Shown in pieces: positions 46,088 to 54,204 of a stretch of DNA of 64,000 nucleotides. The notes under the pieces were generated by a model, which worked only from the letters and a program-made list of their open reading frames with translations, searched no databases and was not told where the DNA came from. The stretch spans positions 1 to 64,000 of the forward strand of contig JAIOPV010000057.1 in the NCBI GenBank assembly GCA_021413735.1, given 5' to 3'. Each line of letters opens with the position of its first letter. Position 1 is the first letter of the stretch. Source of the DNA: Planctomycetota bacterium. Lineage in GTDB: Bacteria > Planctomycetota > Planctomycetia > Gemmatales > Gemmataceae. The translations under genes were made by a program, and so were the position numbers.

Positions 46088-47248
46088 ATGCCGCTTCCCA
46101 TTTCTCGTCGCGATTGCCTGCGTCTCGGAGCGACCGGAGCCACGGCCGGCGTTCTCGGTCTGGTGGGGCACGCGCAGCCACAACCTGATCCCGGAGCGAA
46201 GTCAGACTTCGCGAGCAACAGCAAGTCCGGGGCGGAGTTCATCAATCAGGACACACAAGCCGCCATCGACCGCGGGCTTGACTTCATCGCGCGAAATCAG
46301 TTGGCCGATGGTTCCTTCCGCGTCTCGGAACACCGACCAAGCGACCATCTCGCCGGTGCGGTCGTCGGGATCTCCTCGTTGGCCGGACTCGCATTGATGG
46401 CGGCGGGCAATCAGCCAGGTCGCGGGAAGTATGGCAAGACCGTGTCGCGAGCGGTGGAATACGTTTCCAGTATGGCCAACGGGCACCACACGGGTTTTCT
46501 CACGACGCCCGACAGTCAGGCTCTCGCTCGCCTCGCGAACAATCCTGCCCCGATGTACAGCCACGGCTTCGGCACGCTCTTTCTGTCTGAAGTCTGCGGA
46601 ATGCTTCCGTCGGCCGGGCGGGACACCAAACTTCGCGGTGCCCTCGAACAAGCGGTTGCGTTCACCGTCTCCGCTCAAAACGCGCTGGGCGGATGGCGCT
46701 ACGAACCGTTGGTTCAGTTCGCCGATGTGTCCGTGACGACTGCTCAGATGATGGCATTGCGTGCGGCCCGGAACGCCGGCGTGTTTGTCGCTGCGAACGT
46801 GGTCAAAAAGGGAGCGGATTTCATCAAGGGCTGTCAGATGCAGGATGGTGGATTCAGCTACTTGAAAGGGCAGGGGGGGGGCTCTGCGTTCGCTCGAACT
46901 GCGGCGTCGATCGTCGGGCTGTATTCCGCGGGCATCTACGAAGGCGATGCGGTCTCAAAGGGCTTGAAGTATCTGCAACAGTTCACTCCGGGTCGGCAGG
47001 TTTCGCCTCGCGAGGTACCCCCGCCACACTACTGGTATGGGCAGTATTACGCAGCCCTCGCCATGTGGACGGCGGGCGATAACTACTGGAGCGCGTGGCT
47101 GCCAGCGATCCGCGATGAACTGCTCGCCAAGGCACGAGCGAGCGGCGGCATGTGGGTCGATGTGAACTACGGGAACGTCTACGCTACCGCGATGGCGTTA
47201 ATCGTGCTTCAGTTGCCGAACAACTACCTCCCGATCTTGCAGAAGTAG
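46088..47248 (+). CDS. Secreted prenyltransferase/squalene-oxidase-repeat protein
   Basis: A 386-residue protein with a twin-arginine leader (ISRRDCLRLGATGATAG). The mature part is an alpha/alpha toroid with repeats containing the signature QNALGGWRY, QMQDGGFSY and GLDFIARNQLADGSF, as in squalene cyclase-like and alpha-2-macroglobulin complement-like domains. The Asp-rich catalytic motif of cyclases (DxDD) is not seen, so enzymatic cyclisation is doubtful. Planctomycetes carry many such exported proteins beside vWA/DUF4175 operons. It is 44 bases downstream of the preceding gene and probably co-transcribed with it. Confidence 0.82.
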   Translation: MPLPISRRDCLRLGATGATAGVLGLVGHAQPQPDPGAKSDFASNSKSGAEFINQDTQAAIDRGLDFIARNQLADGSFRVSEHRPSDHLAGAVVGISSLAGLALMAAGNQPGRGKYGKTVSRAVEYVSSMANGHHTGFLTTPDSQALARLANNPAPMYSHGFGTLFLSEVCGMLPSAGRDTKLRGALEQAVAFTVSAQNALGGWRYEPLVQFADVSVTTAQMMALRAARNAGVFVAANVVKKGADFIKGCQMQDGGFSYLKGQGGGSAFARTAASIVGLYSAGIYEGDAVSKGLKYLQQFTPGRQVSPREVPPPHYWYGQYYAALAMWTAGDNYWSAWLPAIRDELLAKARASGGMWVDVNYGNVYATAMALIVLQLPNNYLPILQK

Positions 47249-47332
47249 CGATGCTTCGCGTCGCGGAATGCTCAGTGAGGTTGACACGCACCCGCACCGT
47301 CCAGATGATAGGTCAGTGGAGACCCACGACGG

Positions 47333-47734
47333 ATGACCCCAAGCCGGCTGCTTCTGCTGTTCCTTGTACTGCTCCAATCGGGGTTGGCGGCAGGGCACGC
47401 GCACGATCACGTCTGCTCTGCGAACCGTGAATTCCACCCAGATAGCCCACACGTTCACGCTCACCAACTGCTTGATTTCCTGGCACTGGATACGGACGAC
47501 CAACGCAGCGAAGACAGCGAGGAGCACGAGTCTGATGCGTTCGAAGTGTCGGCCCTCACAACCCCAGGGCCACAATCGAGCCCCGAAGTCACCGCCGCCG
47601 ATTTGCCTGAAATCACGGTTCCCGGAACCGTCGCGGCTTCCACTGTCGCAGCCCCGTTTCTGATTGGACTGCCCCCTTCCATCGCTGGTCCGCCTCGACC
47701 GCTCTACCTCACTTTCTGCAACTTCCGGAATTGA
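47333..47734 (+). CDS. Small secreted His/Asp-rich protein at the head of the RND efflux locus
   Basis: A 133-residue protein with a signal peptide (MTPSRLLLLFLVLLQSGLAA) followed by GHAHDHVCSANREFH and DSPHVHAHQLLDFL, giving six His within about 27 residues of the mature N-terminus, plus Asp/Glu-rich and Thr/Pro-rich stretches. The C-terminus contains GLPPSIAGPPRPLY. Small His-rich periplasmic proteins are common at the front of czc/cus-like operons, where they may chelate the metal; that role is inferred from position and composition. It lies 136 bases ahead of the adaptor gene. No family name is recognised. Confidence 0.7.
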   Translation: MTPSRLLLLFLVLLQSGLAAGHAHDHVCSANREFHPDSPHVHAHQLLDFLALDTDDQRSEDSEEHESDAFEVSALTTPGPQSSPEVTAADLPEITVPGTVAASTVAAPFLIGLPPSIAGPPRPLYLTFCNFRN

Positions 47735-47870
47735 TCCGCGAACTGGGACCGAACCCGGTGCGGATCGCCTGCGCGCCGATCCCATCTCGCCAGTTCGTCC
47801 GTCGTTCGGATGCTCTGGAAGCGTCGAATCACCACCATTCGTTCACATGCCCGGCGTGGCAAGGTGCCTC

Positions 47871-49256
47871 ATGCGTTGGCGTTTGATCCTCCGCAGTCTG
47901 GCGATGCTTCTGCTCCTTGCGGGGCTCGGTGCCGGCGCGTGGACCCAGCGGCACCGCTGGGAGCAACCAGCCATTCCCGATGCTGCACCGCACACGGGCT
48001 CTCCACCTCCCGAGATTCTGAGTGTGAAGCTCAGCGATGAGGCCGTACAAGGGCTGGCACTCCGCAGCCAGGAAGCCAAGCTCGAAGACTATCCGCGAGT
48101 GATTGAAGTGCCCGGCGTCATCATCGACTCACCGGGCCGTTCGCCCCGTGCTGTGTCGTCGCCGGTTGCGGGGGTCATCACGCGAATTTTTGTTTCGCCT
48201 GGCGAAGCGATCCGCCCGGGCAGTGCGCTGTTCACAATCCAACTCGCGAGCGAGTTCGTCCAGAGCACGCAGACCGATCTGGCACGATTCGCGAAGGATC
48301 TGATTGCTGCCAACATTCGACGAGATCAAACGGCCAAGCTCGTCGCCGCGGGAACCAAGGCGGGAATCGAACTGGTCGAAGACGAGAATCAGGTTCGCCG
48401 GCTCACGACGCAGGTGGAAGGACATCGCCGACAGCTCGCGGTATTCGGCCTTGATGCGAAGGATGTGAAGCGTGCCGAAGCTGGCGACGCTGTGACCGAG
48501 ATCACGATCTCGGCTCCGCTCAGCGAAGTGACCGCCGGCGGGATGAGCCTCATTCCCAGCGACCCATCTGCGTTCGCGTACGAGCTTGAGTCGTTGGCGG
48601 TTGCGCCTGGGCAGGGGGTAACGGGTGGTCAACTCCTCGCACGCCTCGCGGATTATCGCGAACTGCTGATTGAAGGTCGCGCCTTCGAGACTGAGTCGTC
48701 CTTGGTTGCCGACGCCACGGGAGAAGGCAAGCCCGTCGGTGTGGACTTCCTCGAACCAGCGACCAAGAGCGGACCGGACGCTGAGTTGAAACTTGTGATT
48801 CGGTCGATCGGGAAAACGGACCCCGCGAGCCGCACGTTCCCGTTTTACGCGGCGCTTACGAACGACGCGAAGCCCTACGAACGCGGCGGGAAAACATATC
48901 TCGCGTGGCGCTACCGTGCGGGTCGGCAGGTGCGGTTGCGTGTTCCGATGGGAACCATCCCGAAAGTGTTCGTGCTGCCTGCTGCCGCAGTCGTGCGCGA
49001 AGGTGCGGATACTTACGTCTTCCGCCAGAACGGCGACACGTTCGCACGCAAGGCTGTCGTCATTGTCGCTGAGGATCGGTTGAACGTGGCCATCGCGCCC
49101 GGCAACGGAATCGAGGCTGGAGTGTACGTGCTGCGGAACAATGCGGCTGCCGTGAACCGTGCGTTGAAGGCTGTCCAGGCGCGTGGCTTCGGAGGCACCG
49201 GCGGCAAGAAGGGTCACTGGCACGCGGACGGTTCCTTCCACGAAACGGACGATTGA
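47871..49256 (+). CDS. RND efflux periplasmic adaptor (HlyD/CusB-like membrane fusion protein)
   Basis: A 461-residue protein; the ATG at 47871 has AAGGTG just upstream and begins a basic signal anchor (MRWRLILRSLAMLLLLAGLG). An ATG at 47847 is possible, but the much longer frame overlaps the previous gene and is rejected. The beta-barrel/lipoyl half (SSPVAGVITRIFVSPGEAIR) flanks an alpha-helical hairpin (about 130-220), then the barrel and membrane-proximal domain with VFVLPAAAVVREGADTYVFR. The extreme C-terminus has GKKGHWHADGSFHETDD, a His-rich tail that could sense or pass metal. It links the inner-membrane pump to an outer-membrane channel. The stop codon lies in the first of two palindromic repeats that precede the pump. 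Confidence 0.9.
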   Translation: MRWRLILRSLAMLLLLAGLGAGAWTQRHRWEQPAIPDAAPHTGSPPPEILSVKLSDEAVQGLALRSQEAKLEDYPRVIEVPGVIIDSPGRSPRAVSSPVAGVITRIFVSPGEAIRPGSALFTIQLASEFVQSTQTDLARFAKDLIAANIRRDQTAKLVAAGTKAGIELVEDENQVRRLTTQVEGHRRQLAVFGLDAKDVKRAEAGDAVTEITISAPLSEVTAGGMSLIPSDPSAFAYELESLAVAPGQGVTGGQLLARLADYRELLIEGRAFETESSLVADATGEGKPVGVDFLEPATKSGPDAELKLVIRSIGKTDPASRTFPFYAALTNDAKPYERGGKTYLAWRYRAGRQVRLRVPMGTIPKVFVLPAAAVVREGADTYVFRQNGDTFARKAVVIVAEDRLNVAIAPGNGIEAGVYVLRNNAAAVNRALKAVQARGFGGTGGKKGHWHADGSFHETDD

Positions 49257-49328
49257 ATGAGAACGTGACCTATCGCGTTTTCATTCACCGAACCGAATGA
49301 GAACGTGACCTGTCGCGTTTTCATTCAC
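49255..49328 (+). promoter_or_regulatory. Two tandem 34-base palindromic repeats between adaptor and pump genes
   Basis: Copies at 49255-49288 and 49295-49328 differ at one base (A/G) and are separated by 6 bases. Each has GAATGAGAACG and CGTTTTCATTC as a stem (11 bp in RNA with one G-U pair) around a 10-base loop. The second copy abuts the GGGGTGAG ribosome-binding region of the pump gene. They could form mRNA hairpins controlling pump translation or be protein-binding operators. Confidence 0.7.
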
Positions 49329-49343
49329 GGGGTGAGAACAACG

Positions 49344-52300
49344 ATGCTCGATTCCGTCATTCGTGCGGCACTGCGTTACCGGGTCCTTGTGGTCCTTGGT
49401 GCGCTCACCGTCATGCTGTACGGGACGTACCTCGCGACAACGTTGCCGATCGACGTGCTGCCTCCATTGGATCGGCCGCGTGTGGTGTTACTCGTCGAGT
49501 GTACTGGCATGGCTTCGGAGGAAGTTGAGGCTCGCGTTGCTCACCCCATCGAAACGGCAATCCTTGGAGCGAACGGCGTCGAGGCTGTGCGTGGGCAATG
49601 CACAGCGGGGTTGGCGGTCATCTATGCCGAGTTCGATTGGGATTTCGAGATTCGCGCCGCCCGGCAAACCGTGCAGGAGCGGCTCGCGACTGTCTTGCCT
49701 CAGCTGCCTCCCGGAATTCGCCCGCAGATGATGCCGACGAGTTCGATCATGGGGCAGATCATGCAAGTCGGGGTCACGTCGAAGGACGGCACAACGAAAC
49801 CGATGGAACTCGGCACGATCGTAAACTGGGTCATTCGCCCGCGATTGCTGAAGATTCCCGGCGTGGCGGAGGTCATTGTTCTGGGCGGTGAGAAGAAGCA
49901 GTATCAGGTGTTGCTCAACCCCGACGCCCTGCGGAAATACGAGGTGACGGTGCCCGAAGTCGAGGCCGCGTTGAAGGCGAGCAACCTCAACACGACGGGC
50001 GGGTTTGACATTCGCGGTGATGTCGAGCGACCGATTCGCGTGCTCGCACAACTCGGCCCCGACCCAGCGAAAGTGGTCGCAGATCTTCTTCTCGTGGTGG
50101 TGAAGCCTGCGCCAGCAATCCCGCACGAACACGAAGAAGGCAAGGCAGGCTCGTTGATTGCCTCAGCAGGCACGGCACGCCCGATTCTGTTACATCAGGT
50201 TGCGCGAGTAGTCGAAGGGCCGGAACTGAAGCGGGGCGACGCGAGTGTTGATGGCTTCCCTGGTGTGGTCATTACAGTGGTGAAGCAACCGCACGCTGAC
50301 ACGAGAGCGGTCACTGCGCAGGTTCACGCGGCGATTCGGGAGTTGGAGCCAACGTTCCCCAAAGATGTGGTCGTGAATCACGAGTTGTTTCAGCTCAAGA
50401 ACTTCATTGACCGAGCCGTTTACAATGTCGGCGAAGCGCTTGTCGTGGGTGCTGGTCTTGTGCTGATTGTCCTCACATTGTTCCTGATGAATGTGCGGAC
50501 CACGTTCATTTCGCTGACGGCGATACCACTTTCACTCGCAGTCACGGCGATCGTCTTCAAGCTGATCGGACACATCACTGGAACCGAGCTTTCGATCAAT
50601 GTGATGACGCTCGGCGGCATTGCCGTTGCGATGGGTGAGTTGGTGGATGATGCCATCGTGGACGTCGAGAACATCTTTCGCCGCCTTCGAGAGAACAATG
50701 CGAAGGCAGAAGGCGGAAGACTAAATCCTCTGCGTGTCGTGTACGAGGCGAGCCGTGAAATTCGCTCGGCGATCGTGTTCGGCACTCTTGTTGTCGTGCT
50801 CGTTTTCCTGCCGTTGTTCGCACTTTCTGGCGTTGAGGGTCGGCTCTTTGCGACACTCGGACTCGCCTACATCGTATCGATTCTCGCGTCGCTGCTCGTG
50901 TCGGTCACTGTTACACCTGTCGCCGCGTATTACCTGCTCGCGAACTCTCGGGCGGTTCACGCTGAACGCGACGGACCACTGCTCCGATTGCTCAAAATCC
51001 TGGCGCGTCCCCTGATTCGTTTCAGCATGAAGCATCCCGTGCTGCTGCTGTTTCTGACCTGGGCTGCGGTCGGTGTCGCGGGCTGGCAGATGTCGCAACT
51101 CGGGGCAGACTTCCTTCCGCCGTTCGACGAAGGCAGCGTACAAGTGAACGTCAGCTTGCCAACAGGCTCATCGTTGGAAGCCATGAATAACGTGTGCCGG
51201 ATGATTGACACGCGACTTGCTGTCCTTCAGAAATCGAAGGAGAAGGCGACCAACCTGGTTCTCCATTTCTCGCGGCGAGCTGGACGTGCGGAGCGCGACG
51301 AACACGCCGAGCCCGTGAACCGCGCCGAGTACATTCTCAGCATGAACCCGGAATCCGGGTTGCCGCGACAGGAGGCCATTAAGCGGATTCTCGCGGACTT
51401 GAAAGAAGCCGCTCCGGGGGCGGATGTCGAAGCCGAGCAACCTCTCGCACACATGATTTCGCACATGGTTTCAGGTGTGTACGCACAGGTCGCGATCAAG
51501 ATTTACGGGGATGATCTCGATGTGCTGCGGCGAGAAGCAGAGCGAGTGAAAACGACCATCAGCAGCATTCCGGGAGTGACGCCGCCGGTGATCGAGATGC
51601 AGCAGGCGACCGGCGAGGTTCACATTCGGTTGCGGCCCGCTGATCTGGCATACCACGGACTGACTCGCGACGAAGTGGCGTCCGTGGTGAAGACCGCACT
51701 ACAAGGTGAAGAGGTTTCGCAGGTGATCGAGGGACAACGGCGATTCGACCTCATCGTAAGGCTTGACGATCAGTTCAGGACCGACATGCCCAGGCTTGGG
51801 AAGCTACGAATCGAACGCATCGGGCGACCGCCGGTGCTTCTCGGCGAAGTGGCCGATATTGGCGACAGCGTGGGACCGAATGCGGTGAACCGCGAGAACG
51901 TTCGTCGTCGAATCATCATTCGCTGCAACGTTCAAGGCCGCGATTTGGCATCGGTTGTCCAGGACATTCAGAAGCAAGTCACGGCTCAGGTTGTGCCGAG
52001 CATGCCGCCGGGATACACGGTCGATTACGGCGGGCAGTTCGAGAGCCAACAGCGGGCAACACGCTTGATTTCCATCCTGGCTCTGCTCTCGGTCGTGGGA
52101 ATGTTCGCCGTGCTGATGGTGCTGTTCCCATCGGTGCGGATCGTGTTGCAAATTTTGAACGCGCTTCCGACTGCCTTCATCGGTGGCGTGTTGGCGCTTG
52201 TGCTGACGAACCAAACGCTAACGGTGGCGAGTCTGGTTGGGTTCATCTCACTTGGTGGTATCGCGGTTCGCAATGGCATCTTGCTCGTCTCTCACTACAT

Positions 52301-52658
52301 GCACTTGATGCGTGAAGAAGGCCAGAAGTTCACAGATGAGATGGTGCTGCGGGGCAGCCTGGAGCGGTTGGCGCCTGTGTTGATGACTGCGCTCACGGCG
52401 GGTATCGCCCTCGTGCCGCTCGTCCTCGATGGACTGAAGCCGGGGCGTGAGATTCTCTACCCCGTGGCGACGGTGATTCTTGGCGGGCTGCTCACCTCGA
52501 CGTTCTGCGAGTTCTTGATTCACCCTGGGCTGTTCTGGCGTTTCAGCGGTCGGGATGCTGAACGCCTTGCACAGTTCGGGTTGTCTGACGATCCACTGGC
52601 GGATGCACCGCGAGCGGACACCAACGCGACCGATGTTCGGTCGCGTTCTGAAGTCTGA
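49344..52658 (+). CDS. Heavy-metal efflux (HME) RND transporter, CzcA/CusA family
   Basis: A 1104-residue inner-membrane pump from the ATG at 49344 with GGTGAG upstream. TM1 (VLVVLGALTVMLYGTYLATT) is followed by TLPIDVLPPLDRPRV and the HME motif MASEEVEARVAHPIE. The proton-relay region in TM4 reads AMGELVDDAIVDVEN (about residues 427-441), a variant of the CzcA/CusA sequence. The second half has ALTAGIALVPLVLDGLKPGREILYPVATV. The docking loops are between TM1-2 and TM7-8. The variant does not match the classical Zn/Co or Cu/Ag patterns, so the metal is not assigned. An internal HEHEE stretch near residue 256 could bind metal. Neighbouring genes give the adaptor and His-rich partners; no outer-membrane channel gene is present. 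Confidence 0.93.
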   Translation: MLDSVIRAALRYRVLVVLGALTVMLYGTYLATTLPIDVLPPLDRPRVVLLVECTGMASEEVEARVAHPIETAILGANGVEAVRGQCTAGLAVIYAEFDWDFEIRAARQTVQERLATVLPQLPPGIRPQMMPTSSIMGQIMQVGVTSKDGTTKPMELGTIVNWVIRPRLLKIPGVAEVIVLGGEKKQYQVLLNPDALRKYEVTVPEVEAALKASNLNTTGGFDIRGDVERPIRVLAQLGPDPAKVVADLLLVVVKPAPAIPHEHEEGKAGSLIASAGTARPILLHQVARVVEGPELKRGDASVDGFPGVVITVVKQPHADTRAVTAQVHAAIRELEPTFPKDVVVNHELFQLKNFIDRAVYNVGEALVVGAGLVLIVLTLFLMNVRTTFISLTAIPLSLAVTAIVFKLIGHITGTELSINVMTLGGIAVAMGELVDDAIVDVENIFRRLRENNAKAEGGRLNPLRVVYEASREIRSAIVFGTLVVVLVFLPLFALSGVEGRLFATLGLAYIVSILASLLVSVTVTPVAAYYLLANSRAVHAERDGPLLRLLKILARPLIRFSMKHPVLLLFLTWAAVGVAGWQMSQLGADFLPPFDEGSVQVNVSLPTGSSLEAMNNVCRMIDTRLAVLQKSKEKATNLVLHFSRRAGRAERDEHAEPVNRAEYILSMNPESGLPRQEAIKRILADLKEAAPGADVEAEQPLAHMISHMVSGVYAQVAIKIYGDDLDVLRREAERVKTTISSIPGVTPPVIEMQQATGEVHIRLRPADLAYHGLTRDEVASVVKTALQGEEVSQVIEGQRRFDLIVRLDDQFRTDMPRLGKLRIERIGRPPVLLGEVADIGDSVGPNAVNRENVRRRIIIRCNVQGRDLASVVQDIQKQVTAQVVPSMPPGYTVDYGGQFESQQRATRLISILALLSVVGMFAVLMVLFPSVRIVLQILNALPTAFIGGVLALVLTNQTLTVASLVGFISLGGIAVRNGILLVSHYMHLMREEGQKFTDEMVLRGSLERLAPVLMTALTAGIALVPLVLDGLKPGREILYPVATVILGGLLTSTFCEFLIHPGLFWRFSGRDAERLAQFGLSDDPLADAPRADTNATDVRSRSEV

Positions 52659-52681
52659 TTCCTTTCCCACGGAGTTTTGCA

Positions 52682-53182
52682 ATGAGTGCGAAGATGTTAG
52701 CCGCGACCATTCTTGGGTTCGGCCTGATCTGGGCGACCGGATGCGACAGCAAAAAAGACGCGACACAGAAGGCTGCTGAGGAGAAGAAACCCAAGGAAGC
52801 CAAGGAAGACAAGCACGACGATCACGGTCCTGGTCCGCACAAGGGGGTGATCTTCGATTGCGGGAAGTGGCACGTCGAGTTCAAGCCGGACCACGCAAAG
52901 AAGGAAGCAACCGTCTGGATTTACGGGCTGGATCAGAAGACTCCCACACCGATCAAGGCCGACAAGGTTCGGCTCGTGGTGTCGAACACAACCCCGAAGA
53001 TTGAGATCGACCTGCTGCCGACGGACAAGGGTGCTGACGGAGCAGCGCACACCTTCACCGGGAAGCACGACGGTTTCGGAGTTGAGAAGGAGTACAAGGG
53101 AACGGTGAGCTTCCAGGTCGATGGCAAGCCGTATAGCGAAGAGTTCTCGGAAGAACCCGAGAAGAAAGAAGAGAAGAAGTAA
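52682..53182 (+). CDS. Putative lipoprotein of the efflux locus
   Basis: A 166-residue protein with a lipobox (LIWATGC, Cys21) after MSAKMLAATILGFG, so it is probably anchored to a membrane. A Lys/Glu-rich linker leads to KHDDHGPGPHKGV, a His/Asp cluster that could bind metal. A small beta domain follows (WHVEFKPDHAKKEATVWIYG ... HTFTGKHDGFG) and a Lys/Glu-rich tail. It begins 23 bases after the RND pump gene, in the same transcript. Similar small proteins accompany RND metal efflux operons in planctomycetes; a periplasmic metal-delivery or sensing role is inferred, not shown. Confidence 0.75.
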   Translation: MSAKMLAATILGFGLIWATGCDSKKDATQKAAEEKKPKEAKEDKHDDHGPGPHKGVIFDCGKWHVEFKPDHAKKEATVWIYGLDQKTPTPIKADKVRLVVSNTTPKIEIDLLPTDKGADGAAHTFTGKHDGFGVEKEYKGTVSFQVDGKPYSEEFSEEPEKKEEKK

Positions 53183-53197
53183 GCGAGTTCACCATTG

Positions 53198-53232
53198 GTG
53201 TAGCGGTCGCCCCATCAAGGCGATCGCTACAC
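53198..53232. terminator. Bidirectional terminator-like stem between convergent genes
   Basis: GTGTAGCGGTCGCC (53198-53211) pairs with GGCGATCGCTACAC (53219-53232), 13 of 14 positions, around the loop CCATCAA, followed by GTTTTG. It lies between the lipoprotein gene and a leftward gene whose stop codon (53227-53229) is in the stem, so it could end both transcripts. Confidence 0.6.
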
Positions 53233-54090
53233 GTTTTGCTCCAACAGTTCGCGGTACACGCCAAGTAATCGTTCCCGCACGGGTTGCCCGCGTTGAAACA
53301 CAACGCGTTGCAACTCGGCGTACTCCGCACGCCCACGCAGCGTCTCGATCTTGATGGGCGTGAAACCGTAACTCGCGAGATCGTAGGGACTCGCTCGCAT
53401 GTCGATTTCGCGAGCTTCGCGTGCAACATCGAACGCATCGGCCTGCACATCCGACGCGCAGAATGGCGCGATCTTGTATGCGAACTTGTACAGATCCATG
53501 TTCACATGCAAGCAGCCTGCTTGGTCGTGGTCGGTGGTGGCGGCACGGGTCAATTCCCAGCGATTCCGAGGCACGGCGGCAGGCGTGAAGAAGCGATAAG
53601 CGTCGTAGTGCGAACACCGTAAAGATTGGCTTTCCACGACGGCGTCGGTTTCTTCGTGGCTGAGTCGCAGGGGCACATACGGATGCCGCACGTTCGGATC
53701 GCGATACACCATCGCCCACTCGTGAAGCCCCGAGCAGCCGAATGCAGGCTCGCGCGTCAGCGTCGCTTCGAGATATTGCGTCGCCCAACGGAGGTAGCCG
53801 AGACGCTGTTGTGGAAACGCTGTCCCCGAGAGTGACAACCCGTTGTCACTGACCGAGAATTCGTTCCACGGGACATCTTCGTGGGTTGCGTCAGTGAGAA
53901 CGCGATCACAACCAGGCGACCATCTCATCAGGTGTGCGGGCCGGAACGAGAAATACTCGAACAGGAAATCGTAAACTGGATGCTTTTGCTGCCGGCTCAT
54001 TCGCTGAAGGCGTGCGTCAGCCCACGGGCGCACCCGATCGAGATAGAGGCGGCGTTCGTGGTCCCATATCGTGCGCGGAATCACCGTCAT
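53227..54090 (-). CDS. Conserved protein resembling those annotated as 3-methyladenine DNA glycosylase
   Basis: A 287-residue soluble protein from the ATG at 54090; a TTG at 54108 with GGAG upstream is an alternative. The motif HPVYDFLFEYFSFRPAHLMR and the following WSPG are the hallmark of a family found in actinobacteria and planctomycetes that databases often label 3-methyladenine DNA glycosylase, although I know of no direct proof. Other conserved parts are CSGLHEWAMVYRD, RCSHYDAYRFFTPAA, QAGCLHVNMDLYKFAYKIAP and ASPYDLASYGFTPIKIET. There is no signal peptide or TM. The frequent His, Trp and Asp suggest a metal- or nucleotide-binding enzyme. It has no operon partner; it is convergent with the efflux locus and divergent from the Wsp-like cluster. 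Confidence 0.6.
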   Translation of the reverse strand: MTVIPRTIWDHERRLYLDRVRPWADARLQRMSRQQKHPVYDFLFEYFSFRPAHLMRWSPGCDRVLTDATHEDVPWNEFSVSDNGLSLSGTAFPQQRLGYLRWATQYLEATLTREPAFGCSGLHEWAMVYRDPNVRHPYVPLRLSHEETDAVVESQSLRCSHYDAYRFFTPAAVPRNRWELTRAATTDHDQAGCLHVNMDLYKFAYKIAPFCASDVQADAFDVAREAREIDMRASPYDLASYGFTPIKIETLRGRAEYAELQRVVFQRGQPVRERLLGVYRELLEQNV

Positions 54091-54204
54091 AATCCGAACA
54101 CCCGGCAAATTTCTCCGCGACCCCGCTAGGGTCGCTGCTTAACGTCTTCCCTTTTCCATCTTATCCGTGTGAAATGATCGAACACCCACAGGACAGCGCA
54201 CGCC

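Noticed and set aside
47664-47870. Longer N-terminus of the RND adaptor
   Set aside because: It overlaps the previous gene and precedes a clear signal anchor with an SD at the ATG at 47871.
49255-49328. Possible CRISPR array
   Set aside because: Only two copies with a 6-base separation and no spacer-sized gap; no cas genes in the window. Treated as paired palindromes.
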